Counted from the stretch's first letter, positions 34,195-44,392 are shown. The stretch is DNA of 64,000 bases from Cyclobacteriaceae bacterium (GCA_019638255.1 JAHBUD010000001.1:1922001-1986000), one strand, 5' to 3'. Made by a program: numbers and translations. Notes: generated by a model from the sequence alone, not told the origin.

Positions 34195-35073
34195 TCAGGC
34201 AATAGATAATAATTGTTTGAGCTCCAGCATGTTGCGGAAAATTTCAATGTTCTTGAAAAAATTTCTCTCCATGTGCCGGGTTTGGTAGCCTGAAACGAGG
34301 ACTTTTTTAGCCGGAAAGGTTGTTGCAAGTTGTTTCAGGTATTCTTCCACCTTCGTTCCGAAGGGTGAACTGATGATACTGGTAAGGATGATATCGGGAT
34401 TATAGGTTTGCGAAACACTCATCACATCTTTAAAAGGCACACTCTGTCCCAGGTAAATAGTTTTAAAACCACCCTTTCTAACGATGTAATGGTAAAACAA
34501 TAGTCCTAATTCATGCCACTCGTTTTCAGGCAAGAAAAGCAATACCCGCTCCGGCAGGGTTGGTGTAACGGGTAAACCATCAATCGCCACGATTAACTTT
34601 TGCCGGATAAGATGCGATATGAAATGTTCCTGGGCCGGAGTAACATTTTCGGTTTGCCACAGCACCCCGATTTTCTCCATAAATGGATAGATGATTTCAG
34701 TTACTGTTCGTTCAAAACCAAAGCGAAGTATTAATCCTGATAAGAGCTTTTCAAATTTCCCCTCGTCCAGGTCAACCATGGCCACAATCAACTGATCGAT
34801 GAAAATTGCTGTGTCGTTTTTCTGTTCACTGAATTCGAGGATTTTACCGTTTATTTCCGCTTGGGTCATATCGGCTATCCGGGAAATCTTAATGCCGTTA
34901 TTATTGAGCAGCGAAACGTTGATTATTTTTTTCAGGTCATCGTCAGAATATAGCCGAATGTTGGTATCCGTACGTTTAGGCTCTACTATATGATGCCGCT
35001 TCTCCCAAATGCGGATGGTGTGGGCTTTTATGCCGGAGAGCTTTTCGAGTTCTTTAATAGAGTATTGGCCCAT
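34195..35073 (-). CDS. MerR-family regulator with B12-binding photoreceptor domain (CarH/LitR-like)
   Basis: A 292-residue protein: MerR-type helix-turn-helix (residues 4-70, YSIKELEKLSGIKAHTIRIW), four-helix bundle (~85-165) and a Rossmann-type B12-binding domain (~172-290). The bundle has W139 then E149-H150, the same W-x9-EH spacing as the light-sensing pocket of Thermus CarH. The Rossmann part has EWHELG, with H187 as the expected lower cobalt ligand. CarH proteins repress carotenoid genes in the dark as adenosylcobalamin-bound tetramers and fall off DNA in light. It lies next to a sigma factor and the carotenoid/photolyase block, so the same role is likely here. Confidence 0.92.
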   Translation of the reverse strand: MGQYSIKELEKLSGIKAHTIRIWEKRHHIVEPKRTDTNIRLYSDDDLKKIINVSLLNNNGIKISRIADMTQAEINGKILEFSEQKNDTAIFIDQLIVAMVDLDEGKFEKLLSGLILRFGFERTVTEIIYPFMEKIGVLWQTENVTPAQEHFISHLIRQKLIVAIDGLPVTPTLPERVLLFLPENEWHELGLLFYHYIVRKGGFKTIYLGQSVPFKDVMSVSQTYNPDIILTSIISSPFGTKVEEYLKQLATTFPAKKVLVSGYQTRHMERNFFKNIEIFRNMLELKQLLSIA

Positions 35074-35088
35074 GGGTCAAGTCACTTT

Positions 35089-35096
35089 CAAAGGTA
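35089..35096 (-). promoter_or_regulatory. TAnnTTTG -7 box for the MerR/B12 regulator gene
   Basis: TACCTTTG on the - strand, 16 bases before the ATG at 35073, matches the Bacteroidota -7 consensus. AACAA and TTGTT arms flank a 3-base centre at 35107-35119, close to the operator-like sequences at the sigma gene; autoregulation is possible. Confidence 0.4.
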
Positions 35097-35207
35097 AACA
35101 CAGATGAACAAATATTGTTTTAAACAGGCCTTAATGATTGATCGGATCACTAAACAAAGTAACTCTAAAATTCCAACATCAATACATTTCATTATAACTT
35201 CCCGATT

Positions 35208-37688
35208 GTGACTGAACCACAATGGATAGCGCCTGCAGAAGAATGGTTTCAACAGAAGGGTTGGACGCCCTTTGCATTTCAGCGGGAGGCATGGCAAGCA
35301 TATCGGGAAGGTAAAAGCGGATTAATTAACGCGCCAACGGGAAGTGGTAAAACCTACTCCTTGTTACTACCGATTCTGCTTGAATTTATGCAGAACCATC
35401 CTGATCAATTAGCTAAAAGGAATCTTGGCTTACAAGCTTTGTGGATCACGCCCATCCGGGCACTCTCTAAAGAAATAGAACTTTCGGCCAATCGGGCCAT
35501 TGAAGGATTGGGACTAAGCTGGAGTGTTGGCGTTCGGTCAGGTGATACTTCTTTGAAAGACCGGGAACGTCAGAAATCAAAACCCCCGGAGTTACTCATC
35601 ATCACGCCTGAAAGTCTGCACTTGTTGCTGGCGCAAAAAAACTATGTTGAACTTTTTAAAGACTTAAAAGCAGTAGTAGCCGATGAGTGGCACGAACTGA
35701 TGGGCTCAAAACGCGGGGTGCAGGTAGAATTGGCGTTATCCCGTTTGCGAACACTAGCACCACAGCTTAAGGTATGGGGCATTTCAGCAACCATTGGGAA
35801 TATGGAACAAGCGATTGAGATATTGGAGGGAACGCCAAATATTTCAGATTCGACACATGGATCCCTTCGTCATGGTGCAACATTTATCAAAGCTGATATA
35901 AAAAAGCTGGTTGAAGTAATTTCTGTTTTGCCGGACTCCATAGAAACAATGCCCTGGGCCGGGCATCTGGGTATTCAATTGCTGGACAAGGTGGTTGAGA
36001 TTGTAAAGGGCAGTACCAGCACACTTATCTTCACCAATACACGTTCCTTCGCGGAGATATGGTATCAGAAAATGCTTGATAAAGCGCCTGAGCTTTCCGG
36101 GCTTATCGCCATGCATCATGGCTCCATCAGCAAGGAGATGCGCAACTGGGTGGAAGATCAATTGTATGAGGGCAAATTGAAGGCGGTAGTCTGTACCTCC
36201 AGTTTAGATCTTGGTGTTGATTTTCGACCTGTAGAAACTGTAATTCAAGTAGGCAGTCCCAAAGGTGTAGCGCGGTTTTTACAACGTGCCGGCCGCAGCG
36301 GGCACCAACCTGGAGCGGTAAGCCGGATTTATTTTGTGCCCACGCATTCATTGGAATTAATGGAAGCTGCTGCTTTACGTGAAGCAATACGGAAAGGTAT
36401 TGTAGAAGAGCGAATTCCGTATATCCGCTCCTTTGATGTGCTGATGCAATACCTGGTTACACTTGCCGTGTCAGATGGTTTTTACCCCGATCAAATTTTA
36501 AATGAGATTAGGTCAACGTTTAGTTACAACAGCATTAGCGATGAAGAATGGGAATGGCTTTTGAATTTCATTACCACAGGTGGCGATTCGTTGCAGGCCT
36601 ATGATGAATTCCGAAAAGTGATTATAGAAAAAGATGGACGATACAAAGTTGAGGACCGAAGGATAGCCCAGCGACACAGGCTCTCCATCGGCACTATTGT
36701 GGGCGACACCTCGCTTCATGTAAAGTTTGTTACCGGAAAATATCTTGGAACCATTGAAGAGTATTTTATCTCACGGTTGAATCCCGGTGATACATTCTGG
36801 TTTGCCGGACAAGTTCTGGAGTTGGTGCGCATCAAAAACATGGAGGCGCAGGTACGCAGAAGCAAACGTAAATCGGGATTGGTGCCTTCGTGGCAAGGCG
36901 GAAGGATGCCGTTATCATCACAGCTTAGTGAATTGATTCGAAATAAATTGCATGATGTTGCTCATTCCATGGAGACGGATAGCGAACTGAAATTTCTGCA
37001 GCCGCTTTTTGATTTACAGGCATCGCGTTCCCACCTTCCCGATAAAAACGAATTTTTAATTGAATATTTCGAAACTACCGAAGGCCATCATGTGGTGATG
37101 TATCCGTTTGAAGGACGTGCGGTACATGAAGGCATGGCTGCGCTGGTGGCTTACCGCATCGCAAAGATTAAACCCATCACATTTTCCATTGCCATGAATG
37201 ATTATGGTTTTGAGTTACTGAGCGACCAGGAAATTCCTATTGAAGAAGCTGTAGAAACGAATGTGTTGGGTTCAGAGGAGTTGATGAAAGACATCCAAGC
37301 CAGCATTAATTCCACCGAAATGGCCCGCAGGAAATTCCGTGAAATTGCCGCCATTTCCGGACTGGTGTTTAAAGGCTACCCGGGCAAACCTATCAAAGAC
37401 CGTCATCTTCAATCCTCATCACAACTTTTCTTTGAAGTGTTTCACGAGTATGAAGCGCATAATTTGCTTTTCCGGCAGGCGTACGAGGAAGTGATGGATT
37501 TTCAACTGGAAGAGGCACGGTTACGACAAGCGCTTGAGCGGATCAATCATCAAAAAATAATAATTACTAGGCCGGATAAACCTACACCGTTTGCTTTTCC
37601 GATCATGGTAGATCGGTTAAGTCGCGATAAACTCACTAGTGAACAATTGAAAGACCGTATTCAAAAGATGTCGGTAGTGTATAAGTAG
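35208..37688 (+). CDS. Lhr-type DEXH-box helicase, ligase-associated DNA damage response
   Basis: An 826-residue superfamily-2 helicase starting at GTG. Walker A APTGSGKT is at residues 42-49, the Walker B/DEXH motif is ADEWHELMG near 160, motif III is SATIGN, and the C-terminal RecA domain has TSSLDLGVDF and QRAGRSGHQPG. The length and the C-terminal region match the form that often accompanies an ATP-dependent ligase, an MBL-fold exonuclease and the PdeM nuclease. The PdeM gene is 11 kb away here and the other two are not in the window. It is divergent from the MerR/B12 regulator. Confidence 0.92.
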   Translation: MTEPQWIAPAEEWFQQKGWTPFAFQREAWQAYREGKSGLINAPTGSGKTYSLLLPILLEFMQNHPDQLAKRNLGLQALWITPIRALSKEIELSANRAIEGLGLSWSVGVRSGDTSLKDRERQKSKPPELLIITPESLHLLLAQKNYVELFKDLKAVVADEWHELMGSKRGVQVELALSRLRTLAPQLKVWGISATIGNMEQAIEILEGTPNISDSTHGSLRHGATFIKADIKKLVEVISVLPDSIETMPWAGHLGIQLLDKVVEIVKGSTSTLIFTNTRSFAEIWYQKMLDKAPELSGLIAMHHGSISKEMRNWVEDQLYEGKLKAVVCTSSLDLGVDFRPVETVIQVGSPKGVARFLQRAGRSGHQPGAVSRIYFVPTHSLELMEAAALREAIRKGIVEERIPYIRSFDVLMQYLVTLAVSDGFYPDQILNEIRSTFSYNSISDEEWEWLLNFITTGGDSLQAYDEFRKVIIEKDGRYKVEDRRIAQRHRLSIGTIVGDTSLHVKFVTGKYLGTIEEYFISRLNPGDTFWFAGQVLELVRIKNMEAQVRRSKRKSGLVPSWQGGRMPLSSQLSELIRNKLHDVAHSMETDSELKFLQPLFDLQASRSHLPDKNEFLIEYFETTEGHHVVMYPFEGRAVHEGMAALVAYRIAKIKPITFSIAMNDYGFELLSDQEIPIEEAVETNVLGSEELMKDIQASINSTEMARRKFREIAAISGLVFKGYPGKPIKDRHLQSSSQLFFEVFHEYEAHNLLFRQAYEEVMDFQLEEARLRQALERINHQKIIITRPDKPTPFAFPIMVDRLSRDKLTSEQLKDRIQKMSVVYK

Positions 37689-37791
37689 TAATAAATTGAG
37701 TGATTTAAGTATGCGAACCAATCTCCAACAACTGTCCGAGTATGGATTGTACCGTTGAGTAGGTGGAGTTAAATACCGATTTTCCCGCTCC

Positions 37792-39255
37792 CTATTTCAC
37801 ACGAATACCTTCCATGGCCTGGCCATTCTGGTGAAGAATTAATTTTGTAATCACATTATTATCATCTTTTATAAACTCGATTTGTGCGCGTACAACTTTC
37901 AAAAAGAATTTGTTCTGCTCTTCAGCAAAGAGATCTATTTCCGGCTGATTGGTGGCTTGCGCCTTTAAGACATTTCCATAGCGCCTGATAGTAATTTTAA
38001 ATTGTTCACTGATCGTGTACTCACCTACATAACTGTCGAGTACATCGTGTGGTACCTGCACCACGGTACGAATCTCTGGTTTGTAGAAATCCTTCCATCC
38101 ATAAACCGTTGCAATGCTGTTAAGAATTTCCTGGAGAATGGTACCGTTATCAGAATTCACCATCACTACTGCGCCATTCCCGTCATTTAAACTCCCGATG
38201 TAGATACAACGAAAGCCTTCATTTGCTCCACCATGTGAAAAGTATTTTTCTATACCAGCTGTTCGGATGAAAGTTCCCAACGCAGCATCATTCATAACGG
38301 GTGTCAGCATGGCGGTGGCCCACTCCTTTGTAAGTATTTTTTTTGACTTATCGGCATAAGCAAGCTGGAGTTCGGTGATGAAGTTGCTCAGTTCTATAGG
38401 ATTAGTCCACAATGATGCTGCAGCTTGCTCCGGATAAATATGGTAATTACCTTTTACAGGATTACCATTCTGGCGGTAGCCTGTGGCTAATAGTTTTTGT
38501 TCCATTGAAGGTGCGCTGTAAAAACTATTTTTCATGCCTAATGGATCGAGAATATTTTTCCGGGCGTACTGATCATACGGCTGGCGTGTAACATCCATCA
38601 CCACAAGCTGTGCAATGGTTGTGCCTCCGCCTGAATATTGATATTTAGTGCCGGCATCAAACAACGAGCGTACCGGCTGACTGTTGGCTGGCTTTTCCCC
38701 ATTAAGAATCTGAGTAATTCCGGGAACCTCTTCACCAACAGCATAACCACGGAAACCATGCACGGAAGTGCCTGCTGTATGACTGAGTATGCTCCTGAGC
38801 GTAATGGTCTTTTTCCCTTTGGTAGAGTCGTAAGGAAATTTCCAGGTGGTTAGGTATGTGTTGATGTCTGTATCTAAGTTAACCTTACCACTTTGCGCGA
38901 GTTTTAACACCCCTACCGCATTCAGCGATTTACTGATGGAGGCGGCCTGAAATAGCGTTTGAGTTGTTACCGGTATTGATTGCTCTTTGTCAGCAAACCC
39001 ATATCCGCGTGCCCATTCAAGTTTGTAGTTGGTAATAACAGCAATACTTACCCCTGGCACACTGTAAAGTTTCATGCGCTCTTGTAAAAGAATTGGGTTG
39101 TTATCAGTTTTTATAGCCTCGCCAAGGCTTCGTTCAACCAAGGAAATTCGTTCCTCTATTTCCTTATTGTATGAAGGATTATGCTGAGCAATGAGGATTT
39201 GTCCTACGAGAATAAACGTGATCAGTGAGATCGATTTAAGGTAATGATGTCTCAT
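37792..39255 (-). CDS. Serine hydrolase of the beta-lactamase/penicillin-binding family
   Basis: A 487-residue exported protein. The signal sequence covers about residues 6-24. The active-site SxxK is SISK at 106-109 (FQAASISKSLNAVG), the second motif is YSGGG near residue 208 and the third HGGANEGF near 343. These match class C beta-lactamase-like esterases and peptidases rather than a proven antibiotic-resistance enzyme. A ~100-residue C-terminal beta-rich extension (DUF3471-like) follows. Substrate unknown. It is convergent with the helicase gene. Confidence 0.85.
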   Translation of the reverse strand: MRHHYLKSISLITFILVGQILIAQHNPSYNKEIEERISLVERSLGEAIKTDNNPILLQERMKLYSVPGVSIAVITNYKLEWARGYGFADKEQSIPVTTQTLFQAASISKSLNAVGVLKLAQSGKVNLDTDINTYLTTWKFPYDSTKGKKTITLRSILSHTAGTSVHGFRGYAVGEEVPGITQILNGEKPANSQPVRSLFDAGTKYQYSGGGTTIAQLVVMDVTRQPYDQYARKNILDPLGMKNSFYSAPSMEQKLLATGYRQNGNPVKGNYHIYPEQAAASLWTNPIELSNFITELQLAYADKSKKILTKEWATAMLTPVMNDAALGTFIRTAGIEKYFSHGGANEGFRCIYIGSLNDGNGAVVMVNSDNGTILQEILNSIATVYGWKDFYKPEIRTVVQVPHDVLDSYVGEYTISEQFKITIRRYGNVLKAQATNQPEIDLFAEEQNKFFLKVVRAQIEFIKDDNNVITKLILHQNGQAMEGIRVK

Positions 39256-39468
39256 GAAGTTTCAGGGTCAATTTTTGTATGGGAGCAAAATGTAGGTTTA
39301 TAATGTTGAGTTTGAAAGGATGAAGATACTCCAGTTTCACCACCAAATAACCAAGAAAATATTATCAATACCTGTTCGAATACTATTTTAAAGTAAATCA
39401 TCTCTCGTTTGCCAGCAGATTTGTTATTTTTATACGGTTAACATCAGTAATAATTTATAATTATCAAT

Positions 39469-40167
39469 ATGAGTTTCGAATTATTCAATAAGTCATTTCT
39501 TGCTTTGGCAATGATGCTTTTTATTTTCGCTTGTCAATCAGGCAAAGAAGGCACTACTAATACATTTCAGCTTTTCAATGGTTCAGACCTGACCGGCTGG
39601 CATGTTGACGTTCCTGCTATGGACACCAGCGATATTCCATCTCCCTTTGTTGTGCGTGAGGGCTTTTTGGTAAGTTTGGGTGATCCAGGCGGACATCTTA
39701 TAACGGATGATGTATATGAAAACTACCGACTGGAAGTGGAGTACCGCTTTGCAGGAGAGCCCGGTAATTGCGGTGTATTGGTTCATGTTTCAAAACCGCG
39801 TGCACTGTATAGCATGTTCCCGCAGTCGGTGGAGGTACAGATGATGCACGAAAATGCCGGAGACTTTTGGTGTATTGTAGAAGACATTACCGTGCCCGAT
39901 ATGGAAGCCAGGCGCGGGTCAAAAGAGCAGTGGGGTATTACAGAAGGTAAAGCCAGGCGCATTGTTAATCTTACGGATGGATCGGAAAACCCCGTTGGTG
40001 ACTGGAATACCATGATTATTGAGTGCCGTGCCGATGAAGTAAAAGTTTGGGTGAATGGTGACCTGGTCAATCATGGTACCCATTGTACGGCAACAAATGG
40101 TAGAATTGCATTACAGGCTGAAGGGTCGGAGGTTGAATTCCGAAAGCTTGAATTAACACAATTGTAG
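39469..40167 (+). CDS. DUF1080 family lipoprotein (3-keto-disaccharide hydrolase-like)
   Basis: A 232-residue lipoprotein with lipobox IFAC at about residues 19-22 (LFIFACQSGKEG). The DUF1080 concanavalin-like fold begins near FQLFNGSDLTGWH, the most conserved motif, and the end has the usual NGRIALQAEGSEVEFRKLEL. Members hydrolyse 3-keto-sugars or bind glycans at the cell surface. No sugar-oxidising partner gene adjoins it, so the substrate is open. A preceding AT-rich stretch of 213 bases holds no clear gene. Confidence 0.9.
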   Translation: MSFELFNKSFLALAMMLFIFACQSGKEGTTNTFQLFNGSDLTGWHVDVPAMDTSDIPSPFVVREGFLVSLGDPGGHLITDDVYENYRLEVEYRFAGEPGNCGVLVHVSKPRALYSMFPQSVEVQMMHENAGDFWCIVEDITVPDMEARRGSKEQWGITEGKARRIVNLTDGSENPVGDWNTMIIECRADEVKVWVNGDLVNHGTHCTATNGRIALQAEGSEVEFRKLELTQL

Positions 40168-40315
40168 TAGATATACAGTATGCCTTGAATTGCACTTGAT
40201 TGTGATAAAACAAAATCGTTTTATTCTAATGTCAGGACATTAATCCTTTACGCCTGAAGTACAACGGTTGACGCTCAGTCACTTTAAGGTATATTCGCAA
40301 CTTTTGCATTCAACC

Positions 40316-42145
40316 ATGCGCCTTTCCATTTTGCTAACTTTTATTCTGATAGTTCCTTTTACCGGAAATGCTATTCAGCAACAAGATACTGTTCGGATGC
40401 TGGACGAGGTTCCAATCCAGGCCAATCGAATTCAGGTTGGCTTTAATGAAATGTCGGCTGCAGTGCTCATTATTGGAGCCGAAGAGCTTAAACATATTCC
40501 TGCATTAAGTGTAAACGATGTACTCCATTATGCCGCAGGGGTCGACATCCGGCAGCGCGGAGCCAATGGCGTACAGGCCGATGCCAGTATACGCGGCAGC
40601 ACTTTTGATCAGGTGTTGATATTGATCAACGGAATAAAAGTAAGTGATCCGCAAACCGGCCACCATAGTTTAAACTTACCGGTTGATATTGAAAATGTAG
40701 AGCGAATTGAAATTCTAAAAGGTCCGGCTGCCCGCATATTTGGGCAAAATGCATTTGCCGGTGCCATCAACATCATTACAAAAAATTCGGAAGATGACTT
40801 TATAAAAATTTGGGCCATTGCGGGTGATTTTGGATTGGGCGGTTTTAGACTTTCAGGTTCGTTGAAGGATAAATCGGATACCTACCATTATGTGTCGGGT
40901 AGTCGTGATTTCTCCAACGGCTATCAATACAACACCGACTATGTGATTTCGAATTTCTTTTATCAATCATCGGGCAATTCAACGTTGGGTAACTGGAGTC
41001 TGTTAGCCGGGTTAACAGACCGCGAGTTTGGCGCAAATGGTTTTTATGCCAGTTCAGCATTTCAGGATCAGCGCGAATCGGTGCAAACCAGTTTAGTTGC
41101 AATGAATCTTACTACGCAGTCGAATGACAGATTCACGCTAAGCCACCGGGTATATTGGCGCAGAAATGAGGATGACTATGTATTCAATTGGAAAAATCCA
41201 ACAGCATACCAAAACCTTCACACCAGTAATACGATTGGTCTTGAGTCAAACAGCACGCTGGTAAACCGTTTTGGATTGGCTGGATTTGGTTACGACTTGA
41301 ATCATCTTTGGCTTACCAGCACAAACCTGGGCGATCATAGCCGTACAGTTTTTACACTATTTGCCGAGCAACGATTTGAAACAGCTTCTGGCAAATGGGA
41401 CATAACGCCCGGTGTACAATTGAATTATTACTCCGACTTCGGGTTGAATATTTTTCCAGGGATTGATCTTGGCTATGTTATTAACCGAAACGTGAAGGCC
41501 TATGGTAATTGGGGATATACGTACCGTGTACCCACCTACACCGATTTGTATTACATCGATCCTGTTAATCAGGGTAATGCCTTGCTTCAACCTGAGTTTG
41601 CCGTGTCATATGAAGTGGGTTTAAAACTAATGAGTATAAAATGGTTAACCGGCCAGGCAGGTTATTTTATTCGCGATGGTAAGGAGATCATAGACTGGAC
41701 AAAAGAACAGGAGACTGATCCGTGGAGACCGGAGAACATTTCAAATGTGTTGATGAAGGGTTTTGATGTGGCACTAACACTTTCGCCTCAATCGGCTTTG
41801 CTTCGTCAAGTTGATTTGGGGTATACCTTTATTGATGCGGAGAAACGCATCGATCAGACATTCTCACGCTATGCACTGGAGAATTTAAAGCATCAGGTTG
41901 TTGCATCGATTGCGTTGGCGTATAGCGGGCATTTGCGTCATACACTAAATTATCGCTATAACAACCGCGTATCCATGCCTGATTACTCGGTTGTAGATAC
42001 ACGATTATTGTGGCAGGGGAGGCGCTTCACAATTTTTGCCGATGTAACAAACTTGTTCGATACCGAATACAAAGAAACCAACCTGGTAACCATGCCGGGC
42101 CGTTGGTTTAGAATGGGCGGATCACTATTATTTTCCCGCGACTAA
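40316..42145 (+). CDS. TonB-dependent receptor, BtuB/Cir-like small type
   Basis: A 609-residue outer-membrane receptor. I use the ATG at 40316, which begins a signal peptide (MRLSILLTFILIVPFTGNA); a TTG at 40268 would add 16 residues. The plug covers about residues 35-150 (SVNDVLHYAAGVDIRQRGA, RGSTFDQVLILINGIKVSDP) and the barrel follows to FRMGGSLLFSRD. It lacks the N-terminal carboxypeptidase-like domain of SusC-type receptors, so small ligands such as cobalamin, haem or siderophores are candidates. No cobalamin riboswitch is visible in its leader. Confidence 0.88.
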   Translation: MRLSILLTFILIVPFTGNAIQQQDTVRMLDEVPIQANRIQVGFNEMSAAVLIIGAEELKHIPALSVNDVLHYAAGVDIRQRGANGVQADASIRGSTFDQVLILINGIKVSDPQTGHHSLNLPVDIENVERIEILKGPAARIFGQNAFAGAINIITKNSEDDFIKIWAIAGDFGLGGFRLSGSLKDKSDTYHYVSGSRDFSNGYQYNTDYVISNFFYQSSGNSTLGNWSLLAGLTDREFGANGFYASSAFQDQRESVQTSLVAMNLTTQSNDRFTLSHRVYWRRNEDDYVFNWKNPTAYQNLHTSNTIGLESNSTLVNRFGLAGFGYDLNHLWLTSTNLGDHSRTVFTLFAEQRFETASGKWDITPGVQLNYYSDFGLNIFPGIDLGYVINRNVKAYGNWGYTYRVPTYTDLYYIDPVNQGNALLQPEFAVSYEVGLKLMSIKWLTGQAGYFIRDGKEIIDWTKEQETDPWRPENISNVLMKGFDVALTLSPQSALLRQVDLGYTFIDAEKRIDQTFSRYALENLKHQVVASIALAYSGHLRHTLNYRYNNRVSMPDYSVVDTRLLWQGRRFTIFADVTNLFDTEYKETNLVTMPGRWFRMGGSLLFSRD

Positions 42146-42210
42146 TCCTTGTAATTTACAGTAATGGGTAGTTTCTAATTTTGTAACTTAAGCCAGAAAA
42201 TTTTCAGACA

Positions 42211-42900
42211 TTGAAAGTACTATTGGTTGAAGACGAGCAGCATGTTGCCTCTTTTATTCGAAAGGGATTGGAGGAAAATGGAATTCAGGTAGCACAGGCT
42301 TTTGATGGTGCTACGGGTTTAACCATGGCGCTTAACGAAAACTATGATGTAATTATTCTTGACATTGTGATGCCCGGAATGAACGGCCTGGAAGTATGTA
42401 AAAAGCTACGACAAGAACACAGCAATCAAACCCCGGTGATCATGCTCACCGCCCTGGGCACCACCGATGATATTGTAGACGGACTAACCATTGGTGCAGA
42501 CGATTACCTTACCAAACCTTTCAAATTCAAGGAATTGTTGGCACGTATACAAGCACTGGCACGCAGAAAACTTATCGTTAACCATACACTCTCTGTAAGT
42601 GATTTAAAGCTTGATGTTGATGCAAAGGAAGTTTATCGTAAGGGTAAACAAATTGACCTGACCGCACGCGAGTTCCGTTTGCTGGAGTATATGTTGCGCA
42701 ATAAAAACCGGGTAGTTTCACGAACGGATATTTTAGAGAATGTGTGGGATATCAATCATGATCTTGGAACAAATGTGGTAGATGTTTACATTAACTACCT
42801 GCGAAAGAAGATTGATCATGATTTCTCTCCGCCCTTAATTAAAACCGTTGTGGGCATGGGTTACATTATAAAAGATTCCGACCGTGAAGATCAGGCATAG
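42211..42900 (+). CDS. OmpR/PhoB-family response regulator
   Basis: A 229-residue two-domain regulator. The receiver domain has phosphorylation site Asp51 (DVIILDIVMPGMNG) with the acidic pocket VEDE at 6-9 and K at KPF near 103. The C-terminal winged helix begins near LSVSDLKLDVDAKEV. It uses TTG as start codon (42211), since no ATG precedes the conserved first strand. Its last 17 bases overlap the sensor kinase start. Target genes are not obvious; the SulP/UspA pair downstream is a possibility. Confidence 0.94.
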   Translation: MKVLLVEDEQHVASFIRKGLEENGIQVAQAFDGATGLTMALNENYDVIILDIVMPGMNGLEVCKKLRQEHSNQTPVIMLTALGTTDDIVDGLTIGADDYLTKPFKFKELLARIQALARRKLIVNHTLSVSDLKLDVDAKEVYRKGKQIDLTAREFRLLEYMLRNKNRVVSRTDILENVWDINHDLGTNVVDVYINYLRKKIDHDFSPPLIKTVVGMGYIIKDSDREDQA

Positions 42901-44242
42901 ACTCTCCATTTTTTTTGGTTTAGCCGCTTCATTGGTGTTGCTGGCTTTTGGTGTTTCGGTATACTATTTCTCGGCTGAGTACCGTAAGAAAGAATTCAAC
43001 ATTCGCCTGATGAAGCGGGTGGAGATAACCGAAAGAATGTTTCTTGAGCGGGAGAGTTTTACGGTAGAGTCGTATGAATTGATCCGTGAGCAATTTTTAA
43101 ATACACTGCCTGAAGAAACTGAAGATGTTGTAAAAATACAAACGGGTTGGCGCGATTCACTTGAAAACAATTATCCGAAGGAATTTTTGGATCAATTGGT
43201 CGAGGCAGGGGTGGCCTATTATTCGCAAGGTAACCGACAAGGGGCGGGAAGGATTTTTAAACTTACCGGGGGAGATTTTGCAGTGATTATTGTTGGTGTT
43301 GACCTGGTAGGGATTAATGTCCTTAAAAATTTAAGGACTATTCTGGTTGCAGCATTGATCATCGGTGTAGCCATCATGATCCTCACAAGCTATTACATGT
43401 CTAATCGGGTACTTTCACCAATATCCGCCAAAATACAAAAGGCAAATACCATAAGTGTAAAGAATTTGCACGAGCGGCTTCGGGTGTTTAACCCGGATGA
43501 TGAGATCGGACAGCTTGCCCTGTCCTTTAACCGTATGCTCGATAGACTTGATGAGGCTTTTCATGCGCAGAAACTATTTGTAGCCAATGCTTCGCACGAA
43601 ATACGCAACCCGCTAACAGTAATTATCGGAGAAGCAGACCTTGCTTTGGATAGAGAAAGGCCGGCCTCAGCATATCAGGAATCTCTTAAGATCATCCAGT
43701 CGGAAGCTGATCGGTTAAACCTGCTCATCAATAACCTGCTTCAACTTTCAACGGTAAGTTATACCCAGGGGGACCTTAAACTGGAAATCATTGCGCTTCC
43801 GATATTGTTAATGGAATCCAGGAAGAAGTTTGATTTACTCGTGCCCGACAATCAGGTTCGTTTTAACTTCAATGTGCAGAAAGACCTGGAGAATATCACC
43901 ATTCACGGAAGCATGAATCTATTACAAACCGCCATCATTAATATTTTTGATAATGCCAGTAAGTTTTCAAATAATGATCTGGTTGAGGTGGATGTTGAAT
44001 ATAAAGATGAGCAGGTAACGATGTCTGTGAAAGACCGCGGATTGGGAATTGCCCCTGAAGATTTGCCAAAAATAACACAACCATTTTTCAGGGCCGAAAA
44101 TGTCAGAAAGATCCGGGGTACCGGAATAGGAATCCCCCTTACCGTTAAAATCATCGAGTTACACCGCGGGAAATTTGAAGTGGAGTCATCGTTAAATAAG
44201 GGGACGCTGGTGCGGATTACATTTCCCCTAATGAAGGTATAA
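42884..44242 (+). CDS. HAMP-containing sensor histidine kinase
   Basis: A 452-residue kinase starting at GTG. The first membrane helix is about 9-29 and the second 150-170, enclosing a ~120-residue periplasmic sensor region. A HAMP domain (MSNRVLSPISAKI) follows, then HisKA with His238 (NASHEIRNPLTV) and an ATPase domain with NIFDNASKFS, VKDRGLGIAPED and RGTGIGIPLT. It is translationally coupled to the OmpR-type regulator, so the two form one two-component system. Signal unknown. Confidence 0.94.
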   Translation: MKIRHRLSIFFGLAASLVLLAFGVSVYYFSAEYRKKEFNIRLMKRVEITERMFLERESFTVESYELIREQFLNTLPEETEDVVKIQTGWRDSLENNYPKEFLDQLVEAGVAYYSQGNRQGAGRIFKLTGGDFAVIIVGVDLVGINVLKNLRTILVAALIIGVAIMILTSYYMSNRVLSPISAKIQKANTISVKNLHERLRVFNPDDEIGQLALSFNRMLDRLDEAFHAQKLFVANASHEIRNPLTVIIGEADLALDRERPASAYQESLKIIQSEADRLNLLINNLLQLSTVSYTQGDLKLEIIALPILLMESRKKFDLLVPDNQVRFNFNVQKDLENITIHGSMNLLQTAIINIFDNASKFSNNDLVEVDVEYKDEQVTMSVKDRGLGIAPEDLPKITQPFFRAENVRKIRGTGIGIPLTVKIIELHRGKFEVESSLNKGTLVRITFPLMKV

Positions 44243-44392
44243 GTGTAAGTTTTCAACTGTAACTATTCCAACTCGCTCATTGATAAGTGTTTACGAAATA
44301 ATACTTGGCCAGCTAACTCTAATCTTATTTTAATGTTATTTTAATTTTGTATTAATGTGACTGTACGTTATTGAAGATTTTAAAGTTTAGCT

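Noticed and set aside
37792..39255. Antibiotic-resistance beta-lactamase
   Set aside because: The SxxK, YSG and HGG motifs fit esterase/peptidase-like family members with a C-terminal extension; resistance cannot be claimed.
40168..40315. A possible cobalamin riboswitch upstream of the TonB receptor
   Set aside because: No B12-box or conserved helix pattern is visible; there is only a weak AT-rich inverted repeat at 40205-40224, better read as a poor terminator.
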